Shown: positions 51,314-60,538, numbered from the stretch's first letter. The stretch is DNA of 64,000 bases from Phycisphaerae bacterium (GCA_017999985.1 JAGNKU010000001.1:837203-901202), one strand, 5' to 3'. A program made the numbers and translations. The notes: generated by a model from the letters alone, not told the origin.

Positions 51314-51879
51314 GATTCAACCTTGCCTTGCAGCATCTCGCGCAGCAGCCGGCGCGCCCGCACCAGCCGCGTTTCCACCGTTTCTACCGACAGGTTCAGC
51401 ACGTCGCCGATCTCCGCATAACTCCACTCTTCCAGGTGCCGCAGCACGAACGGCTCGCGATAGAGCGCCGGCAACGCCTGTACGGCCCGCAGGAGCGTCG
51501 CCTGCAACTCGCTACCCGTCACGGCCCCGTGCGGACCCGGCCGGGCACCGTCCGCCGCGAGCGCCGCCGCGGCGCGGGTCAGCGCTTCGTGCCGCCGCTC
51601 CGCCAGCCGCGCGTCCAGGGCCGTGTTCCGGGCCACCGCGTACAGCCAGGGCCGCAGCCGCTGGGGGCTTTCGAGCGTGCCGAGTCGTTGCCACACGCGG
51701 ACCCACACCTGCTGGGCAATGTCGTCCACCAGGTCTCTCCGCCCAGTGACCGCGTAGATCGCGCTGCGCACCCAAGACGCATGCTCGCGTACCAGCCGGT
51801 CGGCTGCCACGCGATCACCCTGTTGTGCCTCTGCGACCAGTTGTCGCATTGACTCGGCGTCGATCGTCACGCTCGACAT
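51310..51879 (-). CDS. ECF-type RNA polymerase sigma factor
   Basis: 189 aa from ATG 51877-51879. The open frame above it is antisense to the peptidase gene. Region 2: AADRLVREHASWVRSAIYAV ... VDDIAQQVWVRVWQRLGTLE (DDI-Q-x-W motif). Region 4: LPALYREPFVLRHLEEWSYA EIGDVLNLSVETVETRLVRARRLLRE, a typical helix-turn-helix recognising -35. It is followed by the anti-sigma gene with a 4-bp overlap and then the PDZ gene. It converges with nothing and is divergent from the M42 peptidase gene. Confidence 0.96.
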   Translation of the reverse strand: MSSVTIDAESMRQLVAEAQQGDRVAADRLVREHASWVRSAIYAVTGRRDLVDDIAQQVWVRVWQRLGTLESPQRLRPWLYAVARNTALDARLAERRHEALTRAAAALAADGARPGPHGAVTGSELQATLLRAVQALPALYREPFVLRHLEEWSYAEIGDVLNLSVETVETRLVRARRLLREMLQGKVES

Positions 51880-52032
51880 TCCACCAGGTAAGACGACCCA
51901 GGGCTCGCCGGTCCGCCACAAACCGCCGAGAAATCCCAAAATCCCGTCGCCCGGCACCGCCTTGGCCGCTTGCTGCCAATAACTTACCATCCGGAACAAC
52001 GCGCAGGCATATGTTGCGCACGGAGACCCCCC

Positions 52033-53184
52033 ATGACCGTACCTGAGCCACTCCGGACCCTGCTGTCCCTGCCGACCGCACCCTTCGTCGAATCCGCCGT
52101 CCTCAGCCACCTGGAGGCGTGCTGCCGCAAGCTCGCCGGCGTCCGCGTTCGGTACGACCGCCACGGCAACCTGCTCGCCCACTACCGCGGCATCCCGCCG
52201 AAGCCCGCCCCGCTTGCCTTCGTCGCGCACACCGACCATCCGGGCTTCATTGCCCTCGAAATGCGGGACCGCCGGACCGTGCGGGCCGCGTTTCACGGTG
52301 GCGTGCGCCCGGAGTACGTCACGGGTGCCCGCGTGCGTTTCTGGAGCGCTGGCCGCTGGGTGCCCGGCCGCGTGACGGCTTTGTCCAAGATGGTGCGCGT
52401 GACTGATGTTCCGGGCTGGACCGCCCGGGTCGCGGAGGCGCTGGTGCGCGTCAGCGGGCCCGTGGACATCGGCGGCCCCGGGATGTGGGACCTGCCCGAT
52501 CCCGCGCTCAAGGATGACGTGGTGACCGCGCGCGGTTGCGATGACCTGGCCGGCTGTGCCGCCATGCTGGCCCTCCTGCAGCGTCTGAGCCGCAAGCGTG
52601 CCCGCGCCGAGGTCTACTGTCTCTTCACCCGCGCCGAGGAGGTCGGCTTCGTCGGGGCGATCGCGGCGGCCCGCGCACGGACGCTGCCCAGGCGGCTCCC
52701 GGTCATCTCGATCGAGACCAGCAGCGTCCTCGTCAACGCGCCACAGGGGGCCGGCCCGATTCTTCGGGTCGGCGATCGTGCGTCGGTGTTCTCGCCGCAC
52801 CTCACGGCGTTCTGCGAGCGTGTCGCGCGCGACCTCGGGCAGCGCCGCAAGCGTTTCGCGTTTCAGCGCAAGCTCATGGACGGCGGCACGTGTGAGGCCA
52901 CGTCGTTCATGGCCCACGGCTACGCGGCGACGGGCATCTGCCTCGCACTCGGCAACTACCACAACATGGACAAGCAGAGCGCGCGAATCGCCAGCGAGTC
53001 GATCAGCCTGCGCGACTGGCACTGCATGGTGGATTGGTTCGAAGCCCTCGCGCTGGACACCGGCGAGCGCAGCCCGTCCGCGCAGCCCATGCGTGCCCGC
53101 CTGGACGCCCGCTACGCGGCATACGAAGCGCTGCTGCACGGCGACGCCCATCCGGAGGCCGGTCGCCGGCGCTCGCGGCGCTGA
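52033..53184 (+). CDS. M42/M20-like aminopeptidase
   Basis: 383 aa from ATG 52033 (GGAG seven bases upstream). Binuclear-zinc signatures: LAFVAHTDHPG (His66, Asp68), RGCDDLAGCAA (Asp170/171), TRAEEVGFVGA (Glu202/203) and GNYHNMD near the end, with an insert of beta-domain type (AFHGGVRPEYVTGARVRFW). This fits the M42 (glutamyl aminopeptidase/deblocking) type, or a relaxed M20. It is probably a cytosolic peptide trimmer. Ends with a Arg-rich tail. It is separated from the divergent ECF sigma gene by ~150 bp. Confidence 0.88.
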   Translation: MTVPEPLRTLLSLPTAPFVESAVLSHLEACCRKLAGVRVRYDRHGNLLAHYRGIPPKPAPLAFVAHTDHPGFIALEMRDRRTVRAAFHGGVRPEYVTGARVRFWSAGRWVPGRVTALSKMVRVTDVPGWTARVAEALVRVSGPVDIGGPGMWDLPDPALKDDVVTARGCDDLAGCAAMLALLQRLSRKRARAEVYCLFTRAEEVGFVGAIAAARARTLPRRLPVISIETSSVLVNAPQGAGPILRVGDRASVFSPHLTAFCERVARDLGQRRKRFAFQRKLMDGGTCEATSFMAHGYAATGICLALGNYHNMDKQSARIASESISLRDWHCMVDWFEALALDTGERSPSAQPMRARLDARYAAYEALLHGDAHPEAGRRRSRR

Positions 53185-53256
53185 TCCGAGACGCGCGCGC
53201 CAGCCACGCGCCGATCCCTGGATCCCTCGTTCTCTCCCCTACGTGCCTGCGTGCCT

Positions 53257-53299
53257 TCCGCGCAAAAAGAACCCGCGGCGCCGTCCGAGGCGCCGCGGG
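53257..53299 (-). terminator. orphan intrinsic-terminator-like hairpin on the minus strand
   Basis: A perfect 11-bp stem, CCCGCGGCGCC / GGCGCCGCGGG (53272-53299) with a six-base loop. On the minus strand it is followed by TTCTTTTTGCGCGG. No minus-strand protein gene lies upstream of it (53300-53458 is non-coding), so the transcript it would end is unknown. See findings. Confidence 0.5.
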
Positions 53300-53458
53300 C
53301 TCCCGAAGGGGGACACGACAGCTTCCACATGAAATCATTCAATTTAATCGTGAAGAGGTTGCGACTTTTGGACGAAATGTCCTGTCTCCCCCCGCCCGGC
53401 CCCGTACCCGTGCCGCTTGACCGCTTGCATTCCGCCCCGCCCCATCTATTATCGCGGC

Positions 53459-54190
53459 ATGCCCAAACCCGGTCCGCACACCATCGGCGGTTTTCTGCCC
53501 CGCGCGGGACTGTCCCTCCTGTTAGCGGTCGTTGCCGCCCTCGCCGGCTGCCAGGCCCCGACGGAACCGTCCGGCCCGACCGAGCTCGTCCTGCGCATAC
53601 CGGACTACGAGCGCTTCGTGGATGCGTCCTTATCAGTCCTCCGCCAATACGACCTGCCGCCCAGCCGCGTCGATCGCCCGCGCGGCCTGATCGTCTCCCA
53701 GCCGACAACCAGCGCTCAGTGGTTCGAGTTCTGGCGGGTCGACGCGCCGGGTGGTTACCAGTCTCTCGAAGCGAGCCTGCACACCACCCGGCGGGTCGTC
53801 ACAATCCAGATCAGGCCGCTCGACACGCCGCCTCCGGGGTTCGTCGGCGCGTTTGAGCCGGCCGAGGTACCCGACCTGACCGAATGGCCTGAGTCCGCCG
53901 AGGCCACCGCGCCTCCCGCGCCGCCGGAGCCCGCCGACGCCGCGGGCGCGCCGCGCTATCACGTGCAGGTGCAGGTGGACAAGTTGCGGTACAGCGCTCC
54001 GGAGCGGCAGGTCACGACGGGGTCGGGTGCGCTGGCCATCTACAGCGAGAAGACGCCCGATGTCGAGGGCCTGCGCGGCCCGCGGAGCCATCGCGTGGAG
54101 TGGGTGCCCCTCGGCCGCGACCCGCTGCTCGAAGCATTTCTGCTGCAGAAGATCGCCGGCGCCCGGCCGGACGTCGCCATGTCCGATTGA
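53459..54190 (+). CDS. putative lipoprotein, function unknown
   Basis: 243 aa from ATG 53459. N-terminus FLPRAGLSLLLAVVAALAGC (lipobox Cys31), then QAPTEPSG. A segment LVLRIPDYERFVDASLSVLR with QWFEFWRVDAPGGYQSLEAS looks like a small alpha/beta domain of unknown type. A Pro/Ala linker (~145-165) precedes a second beta-domain (YHVQVQVDKLRYSAPERQVT). The end has LGRDPLLEAFLLQKI. It resembles planctomycete surface lipoproteins with no assigned role. It stands alone on the plus strand. The 53185-53458 gap holds the orphan hairpin. Confidence 0.72.
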   Translation: MPKPGPHTIGGFLPRAGLSLLLAVVAALAGCQAPTEPSGPTELVLRIPDYERFVDASLSVLRQYDLPPSRVDRPRGLIVSQPTTSAQWFEFWRVDAPGGYQSLEASLHTTRRVVTIQIRPLDTPPPGFVGAFEPAEVPDLTEWPESAEATAPPAPPEPADAAGAPRYHVQVQVDKLRYSAPERQVTTGSGALAIYSEKTPDVEGLRGPRSHRVEWVPLGRDPLLEAFLLQKIAGARPDVAMSD

Positions 54191-54310
54191 CGCACCACGG
54201 GTGGCAATCGAGATTCCTTTTCCCTCCAGAGGAAGGTTGCGGTGCAACGCAGCGCGTTTCGACTCGCCTGTTGCCCGTCTCCCGGAGAGAGCGGGGCGTG
54301 TGTTGCACAC

Positions 54311-55540
54311 CTATCGACCGGTGTACGCCTCCAGCACCCGGCGGCGCATGTGCCGCAGGCTCTGGGCCGTGTCGCGCGTGGCCGCGTTGGCGCCGCGGTC
54401 GCCCGCCGTGGGGAACAGCGACTCGTATGAGAACAGCGCGAAGTCGCCGCCCCAGGACTGACACTGGCGCAGTTGCTCCGCCATGACCTCGTCGCTCGTG
54501 TGCATGTAGAGGCCGAGGCCCGGGACGATGGGATGCCGGCCGACCAGGCGCTTGTAGCTGTCGATGTCCGCCTCGAACTGTCCGAACCGCTCCGTGTAGA
54601 CCATCGGCATGAGCGCGTCGACAAGCCCCGCCCGCAGCCAGGCGACGCTGTTCTGCAGGTAGTCGTTGTAGCCGATCCGCGGCTCCCGCCACACCGCCGC
54701 CGTCAGCGTCGCGCCCGGGCGGCGCTTATTCACCGTGCGGCGGATGTCATCGACGAGGCGCGTGAGCTGGTTGGCGCGCCAACTGTCCCACGCCGTCAGG
54801 TCATCATCGGGGTCGCGGCCGGTGTCGTGGCGGTACAAGCCGAGTGTGCGCGCGTCGCGCGGATAGGCGCGCTTGGCGTTCGGCGTGCTGTCCCAGGCAT
54901 AGCGGACGTAATCCAGGTGGATGCCGTCGACGTCGTAGCGCGAGATGATCTCGTCGACCACCTTCGTGATGTGCCGGCGGACTTCGGGCAGGCAGGGGTT
55001 CAGGATCACGTACTCGCGGCTGAGCGGCTGGCGCTGCCCGTTCGCGTCGTGCATGAACCACTCGGGATGCGCGTTGAAGACCTGTGAGCCGATCGGCGGC
55101 GGCGCGGTGCCCTTCCAGCCGGGCATGACATTGAACCACGCCTCGATCCGCAGCCCGTGCTTGTGGGCCTCCTCGACGGCGAGGGCCAGGGGGTCGAAGC
55201 CCGGGTACTTGTAGTCGAACTCGCGACCCCACGGCTCGATCCGCGACGGGTAGCAGACGGTGCCTTCGCCGCGGACCTGCCAGTAAACGGTGTTGCAGCC
55301 GGCGGCGGCACAATTGGCCATGATGGCCCGCACGTCGTCGGGGTAGCGATAGTGAAAGCGCGCGACCCAGATGCCACGGACGGGGCGGATCATCGGACGC
55401 GGGGCCACCCGGCGGGCAGCCGTCCGGCGCGGCGGGGCACCTTCCGGCGCGCCCGCGGAACGGCAGCCGCTGAGGGCGCCGGCAGCCACGAGGATGCCCA
55501 GACAGAGCTTGATGAACGTGAGGTGTCGTGTGCATGTCAT
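54311..55540 (-). CDS. lipoprotein with glycoside-hydrolase-like GHL10 domain
   Basis: 409 aa. Signal and lipobox LGILVAAGALSGC (Cys26), then an Arg/Pro linker. The GHL10 (DUF187-type TIM barrel) domain shows IRPVRGIWVARFHYRYPDDV, CNTVYWQVRGEGTVCYPS, the EAHKHGLRIEAWFNVMPGWK block, HPEWFMHDANGQ, LNPCLPEVRRHITKVVDEII, YDVDGIHLDYVRYA and ALMPMVYTERFGQFEADI. It is likely to bind or hydrolyse a polysaccharide at the envelope. Catalytic specificity unknown. No partner genes adjacent. Confidence 0.88.
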   Translation of the reverse strand: MTCTRHLTFIKLCLGILVAAGALSGCRSAGAPEGAPPRRTAARRVAPRPMIRPVRGIWVARFHYRYPDDVRAIMANCAAAGCNTVYWQVRGEGTVCYPSRIEPWGREFDYKYPGFDPLALAVEEAHKHGLRIEAWFNVMPGWKGTAPPPIGSQVFNAHPEWFMHDANGQRQPLSREYVILNPCLPEVRRHITKVVDEIISRYDVDGIHLDYVRYAWDSTPNAKRAYPRDARTLGLYRHDTGRDPDDDLTAWDSWRANQLTRLVDDIRRTVNKRRPGATLTAAVWREPRIGYNDYLQNSVAWLRAGLVDALMPMVYTERFGQFEADIDSYKRLVGRHPIVPGLGLYMHTSDEVMAEQLRQCQSWGGDFALFSYESLFPTAGDRGANAATRDTAQSLRHMRRRVLEAYTGR

Positions 55541-55740
55541 AGCGGGGCAGTAAACGCCGAAAGGCGCGGCGCGTCAAATGGGGGAGGGCATGGAGGCACG
55601 CAGGCACGGGCTGAAGGGAGCGAGGGATCAAGGGATCGAAGTGGTGGCGGTGGGTTGGCCCCAATCGACATGCGCGGCAGACTCAGACGTGCCGCGTCCC
55701 CGGCGGGCGAGTTGGAACCGCGCGCCGGCGCCTGCCGCGC

Positions 55741-56538
55741 TCACATGCGCCCGACGACGTCCATCAGGCGGGGGAAGACCGTCATCAGCCCAGCCAGGGT
55801 CCGTGTCGCGGTGCTGGTCCACACTTCGGGGCGCGGTCGCCGCAGACAACGCACAATCGCGCGCGCCACGGATTCCGGCCGCTGCACGAACCAGCGCGGC
55901 ATGTGGCTGGCCGCGCGGCTGGCGTCGACGCCGGAATACGCCGCGGCCCGCGGGAAGAATTGCGTCTCCGTCGTGATCGGGTGGACGGACGCGACCTCGA
56001 TGCGATACGGTCGCAGCTCCATGCGCATCGCCCGGCAGAAATGGTGCTGCGCCGCCTTGCTGGCGGAGTAGGCCGCAAAGTTGCGCATCGTGAAACTGGA
56101 GAGCGCGCTCGAGCACATCAGCAGGTGACCCGGGCGCCGGGCCGCGATGAGCCGCCGCGCGGCTTCGGCGAGCAGATCGTGCGCCGCGAAGAAATTGACC
56201 TCGAAGATGTGGCGCAACTCGGCGTCTGACAGCTCGTGCGTCGGCTTCTTGAACCCGTAGCCAGCGTTGGCGAACACGACGTCGAAGCGGCCGAAACGCT
56301 GCTGCGCGGTGTCGAGCAGTCGGTGATTCAGGCCGGGGTGCGTGACGTCGCCCGCCACGACCTCCGCCGCTCTTCCGGCCGCTTGCACATCCGCGGCAGT
56401 GCGCGCCAGCCGCTCGGCGTCGCGCCCCTGGAGCACGGCGTCCATGCCCGCCCGGGCACAAGCGACTGCCGTTGCCGCGCCGATGCCCGAACTGGCGCCG
56501 GTGATGACGATGATCTGGTTCCGGAGGTTCGTGCCCAT
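55741..56538 (-). CDS. short-chain dehydrogenase/reductase
   Basis: 265 aa from ATG 56536-56538. Rossmann fold with TGASSGIG (cofactor loop, residues 13-20), NAGYG, catalytic Ser near 143 and Tyr157-x3-Lys161 in AAYSASKAA. NADPH preference is suggested by the basic LQGRDAERL stretch. It acts on an unknown alcohol or ketone. It has a hydrophobic C-terminal end (LAGLMTVFPRLMDVVGRM), as in membrane-associated DltE-type SDRs. It is divergent from mfd, with only 66 bp between the starts. Confidence 0.93.
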   Translation of the reverse strand: MGTNLRNQIIVITGASSGIGAATAVACARAGMDAVLQGRDAERLARTAADVQAAGRAAEVVAGDVTHPGLNHRLLDTAQQRFGRFDVVFANAGYGFKKPTHELSDAELRHIFEVNFFAAHDLLAEAARRLIAARRPGHLLMCSSALSSFTMRNFAAYSASKAAQHHFCRAMRMELRPYRIEVASVHPITTETQFFPRAAAYSGVDASRAASHMPRWFVQRPESVARAIVRCLRRPRPEVWTSTATRTLAGLMTVFPRLMDVVGRM

Positions 56539-56604
56539 GGACAAATTGTAGCGGCGCAGAGGGCGTACTTCGCGGGCACAGTTCCAGCCGATAGAATCCG
56601 TGCA

Positions 56605-59600
56605 GTGGATGTGTTTCAGACCATCCGCACGGATCGGCGACTGGCAGAGCTGACCCGGCTGCTGGCACGCGGCCCAGGGGCCGTTGCGGCCGAGAGCTTG
56701 TGGGGATCCGCTGCGCCCATTCTGGCCGCCCTCGCGGCCGAGCGCCTCAAGCGCCCGCTGCTCCTCGTCACCGCCCACGCCGACGAGGCCGACGATCTTC
56801 GCGACGACATCGAGACCGCCGTCGGCACGCCGCCCGAGCTGCTCCCACAACTGGACACGCTGCCGCAGGAAACGGCGGGTGCGGATGAGTTGGCCGGCGA
56901 GCGGCTGCGCCTGTGCGTCGCACTCATGACGCCGCACGGCGCGGACGCCACGCCGCCGCGCATCGTCGCCCCCATCATGGCCCTGATGCAGCCCGTGCCA
57001 TCAGCCGACGCCATCACCGCCCAGTCGTTCCGCGTGGATGCCGGCGACACGCTCGACCCGGACGTGCTCGCCCGCTGGCTCCCGGAGCACGGCTTCCAGC
57101 GCTGTGAGGCGGTCGAGGTGCCCGGCGACTTCGCCCGCCGCGGCGGGATCATGGACGTATTCTCGAACGCCCACACCGATCCCGTGCGCATCGAGTTCTT
57201 CGGCGACGACGTGGCTTCGATCCGGCTGTTCGACATCGGCACACAGCGCTCGTCGCATACGCTCGGCAGCGTGCAGATTCCCGCGCTGGCGTTCCACACC
57301 GCCGGGCAGCAGGGCGGCAAGCAGACCACCAGTTTCCTCGCGCTGTTGCCAACGGACACGATCATCGCCTTCAGCGAACCGAGCGAGATCCAGGAGCTGG
57401 GCCGCACCTACTGGCAGCGGCTCGGCGAGCGGGCCGGCATCATCACGGCGGATGCCATCTTCCGGCGTGCGAACGACTTCACGCAGTTGCACCTGCACCG
57501 GTTTACCGGCGTCGCGGCGGACGCCGTGTGCTTTGACGTGACGAGCCTGCCGCAGTTCGAGCCGAAAGCGGCCGATGCGCTGCGCGCGCTGTCCGAGCTG
57601 GCACAGACCACGGACGTCGTGGTGCTCTGCGACAATCCGCCGGAGGAGCAGCGCTTCCGCGAGTTGCTCGCGCAGCAGGATCCGCCGCCGGCACGCGTGC
57701 AGACCACCGTCGGGGTGATTCACCGCGGGTTCCAGTGGGGCACGACCGCGTACCTGCCGCACCACGAGCTGTTCCACCGCTACCGGCAGCGGCGCACGCT
57801 CCGACGTGTGCAGCCGGCCCGCCCGATCGACAGCTTCTTCGATCTGGACACGGGCGATCATGTCGTTCACGCACTGCACGGGATCGGGCGGTTCCTGGGG
57901 CTGAAGACGCTCCAACGCGGCGAGCGCACCGACGAGTACCTGGCGGTCGAGTTCGCGGACAAGGCCGTCGTGCACGTGCCGATCAGCCAGATCCACGTGA
58001 TCCAGAAGTACATCGGGAGCTTTCGTGGCCGGCCGAAGCTCAGCAAGGTCGGCGGCAGCGGCTGGAAGCGGACGAAAGAGCGCGTCGCTGAGGCGGTCAC
58101 CGACTTGGCCGCCGAGCTGATTGCCGTGCAGGCCCGGCGCGAGTCCGAGGCCGGCGTGGCGTACCCGCGCGACACGGACTGGCAGCGCGAATTCGAGGGC
58201 GCGTTCATCTACGAGGAGACCGAGGACCAGCTGCGGGCCCTCGAAGAGATCAAGGCCGACATGCTGCGCCCGCGGCCGATGGACCGGCTGCTGTGCGGCG
58301 ACGTGGGCTACGGCAAGACGGAGCTGGCGATCCGCGCCGCGTTCAAAGCCGTCGAGTACGGCAAGCAGGTCGCGGTGCTGGTGCCGACGACCGTGCTGGC
58401 CGAGCAGCACCATCAAACCTTCATCGAGCGACTGGCCGATTACCCGTTCCGCGTCGATGTCCTCTCGCGCTTTCGCACGAAGAAGGAACAAGCCCAGATC
58501 GTGGACCGCGCGCGGCAGGGCCAGATCGACATCCTGATCGGCACGCACCGGCTGCTCTCGGCCGACGTGCACTTCGCCGATCTCGGGCTGGTCATCATCG
58601 ACGAGGAGCAGCGCTTCGGCGTGGACGCGAAGGAGCGGCTCAAGCGGCTGCGCGCCACGGTCGAAGTGCTGACGCTGACAGCGACGCCCATTCCGCGCAC
58701 GCTGCACCTGTCGATGCTCGGCATCCGCGACATCTCGTCACTGGCGACGGCGCCCGTCGATCGGCGTTCGATCGTCACGCAGGTGCGCATGTGGGACGAC
58801 CGACTGATCCGCGAGGCGATCCTGCGCGAGCTGAACCGCGACGGCCAGGTGTACTTCGTGCACAACTTCGTGCGCGACATTCACGCCGTCGCCAACCGCC
58901 TGCGGACGCTCGTGCCCGAAGCCCGGTTCGTCGTCGGCCACGGCCAGATGTCCGGGCACGAGCTGGAGGACGTGATGCTCAAGTTCCTCCACCACGAGGC
59001 CGACGTGCTGGTCTCGACCAACATCATCGAGTCCGGGCTCGACATCCCCACGGCGAACACGATCTTCATCGATCGCGCCGAGCGTTTCGGGCTGGCCGAC
59101 CTGCACCAGCTCCGCGGGCGCGTCGGCCGCGCGAAGAACCGCGCGTACGCCTACCTGCTCCTCTCGCCGAAGCACCCCGTGACCGACGTCGCCGCCCGGC
59201 GCTTGAAGGCGATCGAGCACTACAGCGAGCTGGGCGCCGGTTTCCAGATCGCGATGCGCGACCTCGAAATCCGCGGCGCCGGCAACATCCTCGGTGCCGA
59301 GCAGTCTGGCCACATCGAGGCCGTCGGCTACGAGATGTATTGTCAACTGCTCGAACAGGCCGTGCGGCGCATGCGCAACGAGCCCGCGGAGCCGTACCGG
59401 CCGGTGAACCTGGACCTCGGCATCTCGGCAACGATCCCGCGCGGCTACATCCGCGCCGACCGCCAGCGGATGGAAGTCTACAAGCGGCTGACCGGCTGCC
59501 GCACGATGCCGGAGATCGATGTGCTGCGCGGCGACTTGCGCGATGCGTTCGGCCCGTTGCCGGACACCGTAGAGACGTTGCTCGCGCTCGCGGAGATTCG

Positions 59601-59856
59601 CGTACTCGCCCAGCCGTGGGGCATCCGCTCGCTCGTGCTGGACGGGCCGGACGTGATCTTCGCCGTGACGGATTTCCAGCAGGTCCAGCCACTGTTCGCC
59701 GACGGCCCGGGCTCGCCGCGCGTGCCGGACCCACAGACGATCCACTGGCGCCTGCCGAAGCGCTTCCTGGAGCCGCCGACACTGCTCGCCGTGCTGCGCA
59801 AGCAGCTGGCGCGGCCCGCCGCGCCCGCGCTGTCCGCCGCCCCGGCCGAAGGTTGA
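56605..59856 (+). CDS. mfd: transcription-repair coupling factor
   Basis: 1083 aa from GTG 56605 (a second GTG is at 56611). The open frame upstream is antisense to the SDR. Order: UvrB-like N-terminal domains (residues ~20-400, VTAHADEADDLRDDIETAVG, EVPGDFARRGGIMDVFSN); CarD-type RNA-polymerase interaction domain (DTGDHVVHALHGIGRFLGLK, ~411-470); SF2 translocase with Walker A GDVGYGKTE (~564-572), DEEQRFGV (~665), TATPIPRTLHLSM and RGRVGRAKNRAYAYL; then a C-terminal domain with GYEMYCQLLEQAV. It releases stalled RNA polymerase and recruits UvrA. Confidence 0.97.
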   Translation: MDVFQTIRTDRRLAELTRLLARGPGAVAAESLWGSAAPILAALAAERLKRPLLLVTAHADEADDLRDDIETAVGTPPELLPQLDTLPQETAGADELAGERLRLCVALMTPHGADATPPRIVAPIMALMQPVPSADAITAQSFRVDAGDTLDPDVLARWLPEHGFQRCEAVEVPGDFARRGGIMDVFSNAHTDPVRIEFFGDDVASIRLFDIGTQRSSHTLGSVQIPALAFHTAGQQGGKQTTSFLALLPTDTIIAFSEPSEIQELGRTYWQRLGERAGIITADAIFRRANDFTQLHLHRFTGVAADAVCFDVTSLPQFEPKAADALRALSELAQTTDVVVLCDNPPEEQRFRELLAQQDPPPARVQTTVGVIHRGFQWGTTAYLPHHELFHRYRQRRTLRRVQPARPIDSFFDLDTGDHVVHALHGIGRFLGLKTLQRGERTDEYLAVEFADKAVVHVPISQIHVIQKYIGSFRGRPKLSKVGGSGWKRTKERVAEAVTDLAAELIAVQARRESEAGVAYPRDTDWQREFEGAFIYEETEDQLRALEEIKADMLRPRPMDRLLCGDVGYGKTELAIRAAFKAVEYGKQVAVLVPTTVLAEQHHQTFIERLADYPFRVDVLSRFRTKKEQAQIVDRARQGQIDILIGTHRLLSADVHFADLGLVIIDEEQRFGVDAKERLKRLRATVEVLTLTATPIPRTLHLSMLGIRDISSLATAPVDRRSIVTQVRMWDDRLIREAILRELNRDGQVYFVHNFVRDIHAVANRLRTLVPEARFVVGHGQMSGHELEDVMLKFLHHEADVLVSTNIIESGLDIPTANTIFIDRAERFGLADLHQLRGRVGRAKNRAYAYLLLSPKHPVTDVAARRLKAIEHYSELGAGFQIAMRDLEIRGAGNILGAEQSGHIEAVGYEMYCQLLEQAVRRMRNEPAEPYRPVNLDLGISATIPRGYIRADRQRMEVYKRLTGCRTMPEIDVLRGDLRDAFGPLPDTVETLLALAEIRVLAQPWGIRSLVLDGPDVIFAVTDFQQVQPLFADGPGSPRVPDPQTIHWRLPKRFLEPPTLLAVLRKQLARPAAPALSAAPAEG

Positions 59857-59940
59857 CGCTCCCGGGCAACCCTGCTTGGAGCCGCCGGGTCCGGTGCGGT
59901 ATCATGCCGCGGTCGCGCGGACCTGTGACGGGGACCTGGC

Positions 59941-60450
59941 GTGAAAGCTCACATCGACTACGAGGCGGCGTTCGAGGACTACCTGCAGCACCGGCAGGTC
60001 CCGTACGTCGCGGTCGACGAAGCCAAGCGGGCGGCGTTCCGCGATGCCAAGCTGAAGAGCTTCGACTTCATCGTCTACTCGCCCGGCGGCACGAACTGGC
60101 TGGTGGACATCAAGGGCCGGCGCTGGGCGACGCGGCGCGGCAACGGCCGGCCGGCGTGGGAGAACTGGATCACGCAGGCCGATCTCGATGGTCTGCGCCA
60201 GTGGCAGGCAGTGTTCGGCGCCGGCTTCGCGGCGCTATTGGTATTCGCGTACCGGCTGGACGCGGGCGGCGATCCGCCGGCGGAGGTCGTCCACACGTTT
60301 CGCGAAGCCCGCTACGTGTTCGCGGGCATCCCGCTCGCTGACTACGAGGTGGGCGCGCGGCTGCGCAGCCCGAAGTGGGGCACGGTGAATCTGCCGGTGC
60401 GCGAATTCGCCCGCCACGTTCGACCGATCGCGGATTGGCTGGTAGCCTGA
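59941..60450 (+). CDS. HYExAFE-family protein with nuclease-like D...DxK motif
   Basis: 169 aa from a GTG at 59941. The start MKAHIDYEAAFEDYL matches the HYExAFE signature in relaxed form. Residues 42-58 read DFIVYSPGG..WLVDIKG: Asp42 plus Asp56-x-Lys58, as in the PD-(D/E)xK fold, followed by an LRQWQAVFG helix. A small alpha/beta-fold protein of ~170 residues is consistent with a nuclease-like or decayed nuclease fold. It lies 84 bp after mfd on the same strand. Function unknown in the family. A hairpin repeat follows at 60468. Confidence 0.82.
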   Translation: MKAHIDYEAAFEDYLQHRQVPYVAVDEAKRAAFRDAKLKSFDFIVYSPGGTNWLVDIKGRRWATRRGNGRPAWENWITQADLDGLRQWQAVFGAGFAALLVFAYRLDAGGDPPAEVVHTFREARYVFAGIPLADYEVGARLRSPKWGTVNLPVREFARHVRPIADWLVA

Positions 60451-60467
60451 TTGCGCCCGACAACACA

Positions 60468-60502
60468 CCCCTCCCTCTTTGGGAGGGGGCAGGGGGAGGG
60501 TC
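60468..60502. repeat. CTCCC/GGGAG hairpin repeat (copy 3)
   Basis: CCCCTCCC, loop TCTTT, GGGAGGGG (perfect 8-bp stem, 60468-60488), then CAGGGGGAGGGTC. Located right after the HYExAFE gene. It could act as a weak terminator, but has no U-run. Confidence 0.5.
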
Positions 60503-60538
60503 AGAGCGTCGTCTTCTGATACGTGATCGGACAGGTCG

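Noticed and set aside
51880..53151. N-terminal 424-codon extension of the ECF sigma factor frame
   Set aside because: It overlaps the M42 peptidase on the other strand and has no sigma-factor features. A normal 189-aa sigma factor starts at 51879.
56236..56604. Upstream extension of mfd
   Set aside because: It is antisense to the SDR gene, and Mfd-like sequence begins at VDVFQTIRTDRRLAEL.
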